From positions 27,054,853-27,118,852 of the forward strand of contig OZ038385.1 of the NCBI GenBank assembly GCA_964036045.1: a DNA stretch of 64,000 nucleotides, written 5' to 3'. A model generated the notes under the pieces. That model ran no database searches, was not told where the DNA came from, and was given only the letters and a program-made list of their open reading frames with translations. The first letter of the stretch is position 1, and the number at the start of each line of letters is the position of its first letter. This stretch comes from Eutreptiella sp. 'Long Island Sound 2002' (lineage: Eukaryota > Euglenozoa > Euglenophyceae > Eutreptiales > Eutreptiaceae). Both the position numbers and the translations under genes were made by a program. This document shows, one piece after another, positions 54,906 through 64,000 of this stretch.

Positions 54906-56229
54906 ACACCGCATTAGGCGAAAGATATTGTGATGCGCAGCAGCTGAGACAACGTGAACGGGTCAAAACTGCTTGAAGGTGGTGCAAGAGAGCTATACTC
55001 CACACACAATGTCAGCATGGAGCAATAGCGGGCGTGAAGCTGTGTACGAAAAATTTGCATTGAAAATTGTCGTTGTTAGAGGAATAAAGCTCACAAGTGG
55101 GGGGGGGGGGGGGGAATCTCCGTCAAAGATTTCTTGATCTAGGCACAATGGGAGTTCAGTGGGAGAATCTGGCATGGGAATGTGATTTCTTGCAGCGTGA
55201 GGAAAATGACACGGCTTGTGCAATATCATTGAGACATTCCCCTGTGGTGGTCGTCCTGGCCTTCTTGACCAGAGGGGCAGGTGGAGTCGTTTGGGACGTC
55301 ATCTTGATTGGTGTGGGGGCAAAGTGAGGGTGGTATGAGTAGGCTGGACATGCAGGCGGCGTCCGTGAGCCCATCCGCCTCTTTGTTCTAAAGAACATTG
55401 ATGTGTGAGGGGACCTTCACCCACTAGACTTCCTTGTCACGGGTGTCTAGGAGGTCAAGGAGGGTCTCCCATTGCTGCACATTAGACAAAGGCCCACACA
55501 AAGGGGGAAAGGGGGGGGGGGAGGGGGTCTGAGGCCCAAGGTTTTTGTGTACCAAAATAGCCCAAAAAGACTTTTGCCACCACAAAATCGGGTTTTATTC
55601 CCAAGCATTGTTCTGTTGGAACCCACGAAATGGGCGATGAATCCTTCATAATGCACTGAGGAAGCAGCAACACAACAGACAACGGTCGAATGTGGTAAAC
55701 CAGCCTACTTTCAACAGTTCATGTGAACTTACCAAACTGCAAATCTAGGAACCTGGTGCAATGTGTCCATGGATAATGGCGTATGTATGCATGGGTTGAG
55801 TTGCGGAGATATGCACAACTATGGTCCATGGCACACTTCATGACTTTGAGTCCCCGGAATTTTTAACAACCTGCATCCCAAGGGCAATTCATCAGACGTT
55901 TTGCTTTGAGTTGCTCATCATTATACAAACTTCCAAATGAGTTCCGTTCCCTCCCATATACAAACTATGAAATGATTTCCCCGGGCCCCTATGCCTCTTG
56001 TGCCACGGTCAATACTAGGAGTATCCCCTGTCTGTTCCTTGTCTGCATCCCTCCCATCACTCAATTCCTCCACAACCACTTGAGCCACACAAAGCCATGG
56101 GACCCCATTCATTAGATACCATGAGATCCACTGGGCTGCTAGCTAGCACCCCATTGTCACAAATGCAACGCATTTGTTGCTAGGTGAGGCACAAGCCAAA
56201 GTCTTATGCCACCCCCCCCCAAAAAAAAA
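54906..56229. other. No supported gene
   Basis: Two poly-G runs (about 55098 and 55514) and short frames only. Confidence 0.4.
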
Positions 56230-56435
56230 ATTTGGTCCAGACCAAGATGAGCTGGTGTACCCTGCTCACCATATGGTACTCAAGACAACCTCTCGGAATC
56301 AAGGTTCATAGCTCTCCGGTGCTACCATGAGCCCATAAATTACTGTGGTAGTTGATGTGACACGCGTGTGAGGACTAGCTAGGTCCGAAACTAGGTTATA
56401 CGGTGGAAGATTGCCATGCCCGTAGGCTCTAGTGT
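56230..56435. repeat. Dispersed repeat B, copy 2
   Basis: Matches 19388-19590 (GACCAAGATGAGCTGG, TCGGAATCAAGGTTCA, GTAGGCT). A partial copy is at 59005-59085 (AGTCTGAAACCAGGGTATGC). Confidence 0.75.
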
Positions 56436-57118
56436 GCTTGAGGCACAAAGACTGTAGGCTGAAAACAAACGGCGGAGTATAAAACACAGTTGAGTGGGCA
56501 TGAAGGACACCTACGACACCCCCCAAAAAATGTCCAAAGAACGACAAAAGACCAAAAGTTGTGGAAACAATACCCTATGATGTTTGGACACACGTGTAGT
56601 ACAAGAGCGCACGGGCTGGCTTTTTGGCTAGCTTTTGGGGCAAGCTCTGGGGCAACCAAGAAGGCCCGAATGTATGAACCATCCACCATGTCCTTTGCCA
56701 ATAAAGCCTGCATGCAAGTTCACCTACAAATCATGCAAAGCAACATCAATGAAACGCCAATTTCTTAACTTCAAAAAGTTGCGGCAACACACCCCATGAT
56801 GTTTTTTTTTTGTTTCATCAAATCGTTTCAAAAGCAATGTGCCAAGGCCACAAAGGGAAAGAGGAATGGACAAAGTACAATTTTTCGCAAGCGGCCGAGA
56901 TAGTCATATGGGATTCAGCTCATGATTGGTCCGCATGGTGTCTCCTTAGATATCAGTGTTAGTGTAATGGGATTTCCCACTTGTTGGGGTCCCAGTGTGC
57001 CTTCGGGCACACTAGGACAAGCGGTTGGAGGGGGACTTCCCACAGAATGGGGTCCCATTTGTACCAATTGTACCAATTGTACCATTTGTGCCAATCAAAT
57101 GGTACCAGGGGACGGCGG
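56436..57118. other. No supported gene; repeat D remnants
   Basis: Repeat D-like blocks at about 56545-56605 and 56770-56810. A short (TTGTACCAA) run lies at 57060-57095. Confidence 0.4.
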
Positions 57119-57500
57119 TGGATGACAAGCCGCATCGCTATGAGCTCGTGGGTGCTGAGTCAAGGTCCGAGCATTCCCCATTTATGTTTGCCTATGTATT
57201 GTCCGTTGCAAGCTAGGTGGTCGGTTACAACAAGATCCGCTTGGGTCTGTCGGATCAGGCCGCTACGGTCTTCTGTGATCAACTGGAGGCCTTTGCTGAG
57301 AAGTATTGCCTCAAGGTGAAAGATGAAGACACATGATCCTTTGTGGTGGCTAATGATCTCGAGGACTCCAGGGGTTCATATCCGGAAGCATGGGATAGCG
57401 GAGAGTCCGTGTATTTGATCAATGTCCCACCATGGTGGGGAGTCCCTGCGCTCACCCGGGTGATCAACACAGCGGGGGTGGGGGAGCTACATTTACGCAA
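57119..57500 (+). pseudogene. Plus-strand coding remnant with two in-frame stops, unidentified
   Basis: One frame reads VDDKPHRYELVGAESRSEH, then a TAG (57213-57215), VVGYNKIRLGLSDQAATVF, FAEKYCLKVKDEDT, a TGA (57336-57338) and SFVVANDLEDSRG. The neighbouring frame continues GESVYLINVPPWWGVPALTRV, so a frameshift is likely as well. It abuts LINE L2 copy 2 tail to tail. It could be an L2 ORF1-like protein or an unrelated host gene relic. Confidence 0.45.
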
Positions 57501-58700
57501 CCTCTTGTGGGGTGAGATTTGGCGTACACACTCTTGGCTTGACCTTACCATACCATGCGCTAACAGACTGATTGGGCCGTGTTGCTTCATTGTCCTTGGG
57601 GGGCATGGTGAACTCCTTTCTTAGCTGGTAGACAATGTGAAGCATCATGTATTGGTGATGTGCCACGTGCTCCCGGAAGTGGGGTCCATATCCCGGGGGC
57701 AGTTGGTCATAGAAAGAACTGGGAACTCTTAGGCACGCGACATGGTGCATGTCTTCCGGGGACGCGTTATCGTACTATTGCTCTGCGTATTCAACCCATG
57801 TGCCCCATGATTGTGTCCATGCCTTCCTGAAGGAGGGAGCCCATTTTGGGCATTGAATCGGCCGCTTGTGCCCGGGGGTGCCATGCTTGGTACTGCATGT
57901 GGGGCACTTCACAACATTGTGATCCCATGGCGCACCACATCCATCCCATCGCTCATTTCCCCAAAGCCATTTAACCCATGTCATCCGGCGGGTTCCTTTG
58001 AGCGGGAGCCAAGACACCCAATGTGTACCTGAAAAAGAGTCATAGTGTCTCCTCTCTATGACCCATTTTTTGGCCGGGGTAGGCGCAGGACCATTGACCC
58101 CATTGACAGCGATGTCACCTAGGTGGGTAGGTGTGTATTCAAGGAGAGGTAGGCCAGTTGCCATTTTAGCCAGACCGTCACCCTCATCGTTACGTCTGAT
58201 GTCTGTTCGCTCTTCCTTGGCTTTGGCCTTGGCTGTATACCTGTGGCTTGGGACCCACCTCGACCGGAGGGGCTTGTACTGTGTTTCCTCCAGGATGGTG
58301 AGACGTAAATCCATATCGGAACACTCCCTATGGGGAGGGTGTAGGGCGTGGTTCACAAATGCCTTGTTGTTGTACGTCAGTTCCTGATTTGTGCTAGCCA
58401 AAGCCGTATTAACCGCAAAACTTTGTAGTTCTGCCCTATATGAGGTTTGTGGCCCGGTCACTCGGGGAGTGACCTGCAGTGGACCGCAAGTGATGGCTCC
58501 TCCTGCTTTGTGTATTGTTCTTCCTCTTACTTCCTGAGTTAGTTTACTCCCATCTTCATACTATATGCCGCCTTCTGCCTGCTTTCCATTGGTGTAGCAT
58601 TCTAATCTTGCCACCTCCACAGGGGTAAACCCTGATCGGACTTCTCCGTCCATGGGATCATCAATAGTGAAACAAATGCCTGGAGGCACACAGGGGGAGA
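57493..58700 (-). pseudogene. LINE family L2, 3' fragment (copy 2): RNase H and zinc region
   Basis: A single frame covers the fragment, broken only by TAG at 58561-58563 and 57775-57777. It reads EVARLECYTNG, YEDGSKLTQEV, GPQTSYRAELQ, then ELTYNNKAFVNH, where the catalytic Asp of copy 1 (TLDNQA) is Asn. RRNDEGDGLAK, CPTCSTKHGTPGHK...C and the SPEDMHHV...KPRVCTPN tail follow. Copy 3 has Trp where copy 2 has the second TAG, so that stop came from TGG. Upstream the match to copy 1 ends at about 58.69 kb, beside a GC motif copy at 58706-58735. Confidence 0.75.
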
Positions 58701-58705
58701 TGACT

Positions 58706-58735
58706 TTGCACTGCATATGCACTGCGGTGCACCTT
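58706..58735. repeat. GC motif copy at the edge of LINE L2 copy 2
   Basis: TTTGCACTGCATATGCAC then TGCGGTGCACC, a degenerate pair of units in the usual orientation. Confidence 0.5.
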
Positions 58736-59487
58736 GGTTGGTAGAACTCATGCCATGGGGGAACCATTGTGCTGCACGCACTCGATGCACGCCACTTTGA
58801 AGACACAGAAAGCCTGCAAATTAGGTGCCTTACAAATGCCCACCCAAACTGGCTTAGAGGGTAGAAACAAACAATATCACATGTGGGTGGTGGTGTTGCA
58901 CTGAGTACATATGCGGCAAATCCCACCAAAAAGGAAACCCACCCAAAACCACCCACAACCTATGCACAAGAAGGCAAAAGAGCAAGAGAAACAAGAGAAG
59001 CAGATCCGAGACATAGTGAGGATTACTTGAGTCTGAAACCAGGGTATGCAGTGGGAGACAGCCACGCCCGTAGGCTTTGTATTCGTTGGATGAATCCCAT
59101 TATCATGATCTAGCATCCACGTACAAAGGACACTGTGCAGCAAAAGCCAGAAAAAAGGGGTGAAAATGGGTAAAAAGGGGGCGAAAACAAGAGGAAAAGA
59201 ATGAAAATTATGCCATGGATTATCCCCAATTCAAAAGAACGTTCCGAACACGTACTATTAAACAACAAGGATCGAAATAGCACAAAAATATGTGTCTCTG
59301 CTACGGCATAGTATGAAACCTGCGCACAGGGGGTGCACGGTGCACCTTTTGCCCCCTTTGTGCTGAACCCATTTTGGGGGCTCCAGGTCTTTGTCTCGTC
59401 GAAACAAATTTTAGTCCGCAGGTAGAATGTTGTGGACTGTGTTCAAGTGTAAGAGATTCTTTTCTTTTTTTTTCTTGGCTTTCGCAG

Positions 59488-59561
59488 TGGGCGACCCATG
59501 CCAGGCTGGCATGAACTGGTTGAAAGTGCTGAGGAACAACCCTGGAATCAAGTGCATCTGA
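59488..59561 (+). CDS. Candidate terminal exon a, unidentified
   Basis: Follows a very strong acceptor (T-run then cttggctttcgcag). After two bases the frame reads GDPCQAGMNWLKVLRNNPG and stops at TGA. The intron end (TGTGGACTGTGTTCAA..AGAGATTCTTTT) is nearly the same as that before exon b, 255 bp downstream, and both exons start in the same phase with TG. Confidence 0.33.
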
Positions 59562-59742
59562 GGCTTGACAACAACAAGTCCCTACATGGCAAGTGTGTTG
59601 AAATGGGACTAAGACGTTTCACAACTGCTTGAAGGGTACACCATTAACTACAGCATTTGCTGCCACGCCAAAAGGCAATCGGGAGAAGGGATAATACTGT
59701 GGACTGTATTCAACTGTCAGAGATTCTTTTTTTTCAATTCAG

Positions 59743-59840
59743 TGAATGATGTTTCCAAGGAAGCTCTCGAGAGCGTCCTGGATCAGGGATCAGTGCAGCT
59801 GGCAGTGCAGCTGGTGCAGGAGTTCAGCCACATGGTGTAA
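59743..59840 (+). CDS. Candidate terminal exon b, unidentified
   Basis: Follows acceptor ttttttttcaattcag. After two bases it reads NDVSKEALESVLDQGSVQL then AVQLVQEFSHMV and stops at TAA. The amphipathic helix and clean splice signal suggest a real last exon, in the same phase as exon a. The upstream exons are not identified. Confidence 0.38.
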
Positions 59841-61942
59841 ACATTTAGGTGTCAAAAAATCGAGGTTTCCCCATTGGAAGCCCGTTAGCTGAGCAGCTTA
59901 GCTTACCATTCCTGCTCTCCTTGTGCAAGCATGGCGAAGATGAGGCAAAATGACAGCCAGACTGGGATCCTGCGCTTAGCCGTTGTTACATGCAAGCCTT
60001 GTTGTTGCATGCAAGTACGACCATGCAAGACTTGGAGAGATGATGGGCAGCAGAAGGGGAAGACATGGCCAAATAGGGCCTTGTGCACAATCTTCTGCCC
60101 ATTCCGCAGGTACCTCAAATGAATGTACTAAAGGAAGGAAAGCATATTAAGGAGCTTAGCCCTTGGGCAGCCAGGCATGGCCTCGGCCTCTTCCTTACTG
60201 ATTTGATTAACATTGTTCAGCCAGAAACAGCCAAAGTTGGGAATTGGAAGCCCTGAGCAGTGAGGCTGGGCAGAAATTGTTGTCAGCCCATAGAACCTGG
60301 GATACGCTCAGGCAGTTGGGCGGGAGGTGGCCATGCAGCAATTTCACCACTGGACTGACTGGATGTAGCAAACAATGTCCATGTCAAATCTCTGATGCAG
60401 CACTCTTTGCCCCGAAACAGTGTCTGCGTTGAGGTGAGATTCAGGAGGGGAGGGGTGGGGCATGGGATATTGGTAGTGGTCAATGGTCTGCTGCACATTG
60501 CTGTACTGCACCTGGATGGGAGGAGCCGCAGGTGGAGCAGGGGGCAGAGGTCTATGGACACTCCGACATATATGGTGTGCCCGTGCAAAGCCATGAGAGG
60601 CGCCGCAGGAGGGATGCTACTGAACGGCAAGGTTGTGCTCCCAGAGCGCTGGTGGACGTACGAAGACTGTTGGGTCATCACTGATTCATTGAAAATAAAT
60701 CCAAATTGAGTGAAGATGCATACCAGTCTGCAAACCAAAGGAGAAAACGTCCAAAGAGCAAAGCACTATGTTGTGGCACCATTTGCTGGGTGGCCTTAGG
60801 ATCCTGGAAGTCCAGTGACTTCACAGCTGATGGCGGAATTCACAAAGACCATGGCATGCTTCCTGGTGAAGAGAGTTCTGAGAAGGAGGGATTGGTGGAA
60901 AGACATCATGAGAAAGGGGTTGAGGAAGAAGAAGCTGTGAAGGTCCTCCGTCTTTTCCACCTTTTCCTTTGGTCCATAGCGAACAAGGAGTTCCCATGAC
61001 CCTATTATACAACATACGGTGGTATACAATATACAAATTTCGTTGGTGGGCCTGAGCAGCTTCCCAGTTCCTGAGGCGTCCTTGGAAATTATGCATCTTT
61101 GGGAGCGTAATTCATTGGATATGAAGAGAGAGGGTGCCAATTTAGGAGCATACGCCTTGGGCTCACTGGATATCCTGTATCCAGCAGCATAAGGGCACCA
61201 TCACGGTATAATGTACAATATACAATCTCCGAGATACCAGGTACAAGGTGCAAGGTACACTATACAGAGCACAATACACAATACACACTATACCACAGAG
61301 CAAGGTCCAAGACAGACAGAAATTCGGGAAACATTGCTCTGGCCCAGCACCCAACACCTGCGGCACTGTCAGCATGGTGGCTCATTTTCCCAAGAAAATG
61401 ACTCCATAGTTGCTGTAAGGGTATGGGTTAATTACTTCACCTGGCACATGGTGTTGCCTTGAGAAACTGCCATGCCAAAATGCCAAATGAAAAGGTTTTC
61501 TGTTCCAAAAGCATTTAACATGGCAACTATCGACCTGCTGCTCTGAGAGTTACATGCAACCATTAAATGCCTGGCTTACACCGGAATCAAGTGGTGTGCA
61601 TGCTCAGCCGCCTAGAGTTGCCAGTAACAGTGTCGGAACAGCAGCTGTCCACACAGGCACTGCGCCATGAGACCAGGAGCTTGCCAGCCCTGTCCACGGT
61701 ATGGCAGAGGACCCATTCAATCATGCAACACAGGGGTTGCGCTCCCGCCACAGAACATACTGTAGAGATGTCTGTGGGTCAAGATTGACGCAGCACAGTG
61801 GTCTGTGCCAATGCCATGCTACATGCAACCGTAAGACGACACTGTTTGAACCAAAACCAACTGACCCTGTCCACCCATGATCAGTGATCCACTGTTGGCC
61901 ACTGCAGTTTCTCCTTCCTCCAGATTGCACAAGGGGGAATGT
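59841..61942. other. Possible further plus-strand exons, nothing firm
   Basis: Plus frames at 60244-60432 (LEALSSEAGQKLLSAHRTW), 60395-60709 (GGMLLNGKVVLPERWWTYED) and 60706-60999 (HHEKGVEEEEAVKVLRLF) look partly coding, but strand and splice sites are not decisive. A local run of TATACAATATACA-type repeats lies at 61000-61040 and 61208-61300. Confidence 0.3.
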
Positions 61943-61991
61943 TTGCCCGGCGCGCGCCCGGCGCGCTACTTTTCTATTAACTATCCTGACT

Positions 61992-62240
61992 TCAGCCCCA
62001 GATGTTCCCTCTCATGGAGAAACCCCCCAAGCAGACCATATTGCACTGCACACCTTCCCTACAAAGCACGTTGCATAATAAAGCAATATCTGTGAATTCA
62101 GCAACTCCAACTGTCATCTGTATTGTACAAACAACATTGGTCCCACCAGTGTGGGTGTCAATACATTCAGTACAATAGTGCTCCTTACACTCATCACAAA
62201 CTGCGACGGTGGAGCGCTTCTGGCAACACAACACACACAC
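61992..62240 (-). pseudogene. Transposase C-terminal zinc-finger fragment (array segment 1)
   Basis: Contains CDECKEHYCTECIDTH, the Cys/His motif found at the end of the Harbinger-like protein in segment 4, followed by a tail with several Cys. The DDE part is absent here. Confidence 0.5.
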
Positions 62241-62306
62241 TTCTGCCTCATCCTCTGCCTCATCTTGGGGGGAATGTTTGCCCGGCGCGCGCCCGGCGCG
62301 CTACTT

Positions 62307-62999
62307 TTAGACTATGTTCCCCCCGAAGAGCCCCCAAGCACACCCCTTGGAAACGCCCTTAGAATTAGGTGACCCAAACTGCCCCAGCTCAAGAAAGTTG
62401 CAAACTGGGGTACACAGTACCACTCTCGCTCCTTTAAGGGCGATCTTGGTCAACACCTTAGCAAGTTGGGAGAATGGGGGGTTAGGATAGCACAACCGCA
62501 TCGATCTCCAGTAGAAGCGATAGGCGTTATTGAGGTATCGCGAACAGTAGAGCTGCATCATAACATTGGTCCCACAAGTGTGGGTGTCAATACATTCAGT
62601 ACAATAGTGCTCCTTACACTCATCACAAACTGCGACGGTGGAGCGTTCTGGCAACACAACACACACACTTCTGCCTCATCCTCTGCCTCATCTTGCGTGC
62701 CACAACCGAGCAAACGGCTGCTCAATGCGTGCCCTATACCACCCGTGCACGTCATTGTAACATTGCTGGCGGGCTGTCAAAGTGCCATTCTTTCTTCCAA
62801 TGAATGGCACAATGACATGAATCCGGCCTTTATAATCACCATCATGGCCCCCAACTTCGAAATCAAAGAAATCACCTCGGGTACGAGAAGGTCCACACCC
62901 ATCCCAAATCAAAACAAGTGTTGATGTCCCGGGGGCCAAGGGGCAAATCCATATAATGTTGCCCAACATATCAACGGCAACAGTCCACCGGTAGGGCAC
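62307..62999 (-). pseudogene. Transposase DDE and zinc-finger region (array segment 2)
   Basis: 62688-62999 reads DMLGNIIWICPLAPGTS, FFDFEVGGHDGDYKGR and YNDVHGWYRARIEQPFARLW. 62307-62666, in another frame, continues with CDECKEHYCTECIDTHTCG and LAKVLTKIALKGARVVLC. Together these give the order DDE nuclease then zinc finger then C-terminal tail. The first catalytic Asp region is not present. Confidence 0.6.
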
Positions 63000-63040
63000 G
63001 GGTCACAAAATATGCCCGGCGCGCGCCCGGCGCGCTAACG

Positions 63041-63354
63041 TTCCCCCTTGCGTGCCACAACCGAGCAAACAGCTGCTCAATGCAGGCCCTATACCACCCG
63101 TGCACGTCATTGTAACATTGTTGGCGGGCTGTCAAAGTGCCATTCTTTCTTCCAATGAATGGCACAATGACATGAATCCGGCCTTCATAAGCACCATCAT
63201 GGCCCCCAACTTCGAAATCAAAGAAATCACCTCGGGTACGAGAAGGTCCATACCCATCCCAAATCAAAACATCTGCTGATGTCCCGGGGGCCAAGGGGCA
63301 AATCCATATAATGTTGCCCAACATATCAACGGCAACAGTCCACCGGTGGGGCAC
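63041..63354 (-). pseudogene. Transposase DDE fragment (array segment 3, tandem duplicate)
   Basis: Near copy of 62688-62999 with PGTSADVLIWDGYGPS and YRACIEQLFARLW; the Arg before Ile-Glu is Cys here. Confidence 0.6.
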
Positions 63355-63393
63355 GGGTCACAAAAGATGCTTGGCGCGCGCCCGGCGCGCTAA

Positions 63394-64000
63394 CGTTCCC
63401 CCCAAGGCCAAGTTGTTGCACTGGTTTCTGAGAGTTTCGGAAATGATGACTCTGTGCGCAGGATAACGCTGGTCATCATATGCGGAGACAGGGCAATACA
63501 GCAGTCGCCCCGTGGGCTGAATACGTTGACACGCTAGCGCCACTCAATCTGAGATGTTTGCACAGTCGAATACAGCCGGGCTGTCTCCCCGTCCCCATAT
63601 GGGCCAATCTTATTGTGGTGTTGGTCGCTACAGGCGGCAAAAACCTGCTGTTGGTGATTGCTAAGGCAGCACAGTCATTTGGAGGTCAAAGCCAACCCAA
63701 TCGGGGAGGTGTGCGGCTGAGCAGCCTGCTTACAACCAACCCACAGAGGCGACTGAGAAGAATTGTCGTTGAAAAGGCAGTGGTTCTGATGTCAAAAGTT
63801 TGGGGTTCTTCTTTGTCGGTGGAACCCCCCTCCCCATCATGATTGGTGGGTATTAGTGTATGGATGGGCCACAGCGCACGCAACACCCCCTTTCTTTGCG
63901 TGCCTCGTACCTCGGTCTTGTGTCCTTGTCAGTGCACGCCGGTGTCTCGTGTCAACAGAGCCCACCGCACGCCCGGGGGCCGTGGTCTGGTGTCCACCGG
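63394..64000. other. No gene recognised
   Basis: Short frames only on both strands. Confidence 0.4.

Larger units (their letters stand above)
61943..63393 (-). mobile_element. Tandem array of GC-motif-bounded Harbinger-like segments
   Basis: Four GC motifs (about 61943, 62276, 63014, 63367; core GCCCGGCGCGC repeated, the last opening GCTTGGCGCGC) divide the array into three segments, all transposase-coding on the minus strand. The last two segments overlap in content: 62693-63047 and 63048-63397 are near-identical tandem copies of about 350 bp, sharing a GGGTCACAAAA..ATGC junction and CTAACGTTCCCCC after the motif. Confidence 0.72.

Noticed and set aside
47242-58563. UAG reassigned to an amino acid, because three long frames are broken only by TAG
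   Set aside because: The intact YR element RT ORF itself ends in TAG, copy 3 of L2 has Trp (TGG) at one of the TAG sites, and the other copies show frameshifts. Ordinary decay explains it.

Overview
This is a eukaryotic nuclear window, probably from a unicellular green alga. Coding segments are split by GT-AG introns. There is a type II membrane glycosyltransferase of the GT61 kind, two membrane-anchored MAPKKK-like kinases, and a tyrosine-recombinase (YR) retrotransposon with split direct repeats, a class well known from Volvox (Kangaroo) and Chlamydomonas (TOC3). The sequence is rich in long G or C runs, dinucleotide tracts and decayed transposons. A repeat-laden prasinophyte such as Cymbomonas would fit, but that is inference and no marker gene proves it. 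There is no rRNA operon, CRISPR array, operon structure or prokaryotic gene.

Layout. Positions 1-9.2 kb (minus strand) hold two paralogous kinase genes. K1 has a membrane exon at 4817-5643 and a glycine-loop exon at 151-381, joined in phase across a 4.4 kb intron, and continues off the left edge. K2 (8093-9171) carries the same membrane and glycine-loop region in one exon. 9.3-13.9 kb holds two decayed 3' fragments of one LINE family; a third is at 57.5-58.7 kb. 14-38 kb is mostly non-coding, with dispersed repeats, tandem repeats, small MITE-like palindromes, decayed PIF/Harbinger-like transposase segments and a few unidentified exons, including a SAP-domain exon at 29.3-29.9 kb and a spliced acidic C-terminus at 33.5-34.3 kb. 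38.7-41.4 kb is an apparently intact two-exon GT61 glycosyltransferase gene. 43.1-44.1 kb is a composite repeat ending in a tRNA-derived SINE, directly followed by a second LINE family (44.2-48.9 kb). 49.1-54.6 kb is a structurally complete PAT/Kangaroo-like YR retrotransposon. The right end holds more repeats, candidate plus-strand terminal exons (59.4-59.9 kb) and a tandem array of transposase segments (61.9-63.4 kb).

How parts relate. The cellular genes I can support are K1, K2 and the GT61 enzyme. Nearly all the rest is mobile DNA, and almost all of it is on the minus strand. A GC-rich tandem motif built on units like GCACTGCGCGC or GCCCGGCGCGC recurs about 16 times, always in the same orientation, and brackets the Harbinger-like segments. 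With the YR element this is the most interesting structure in the window.
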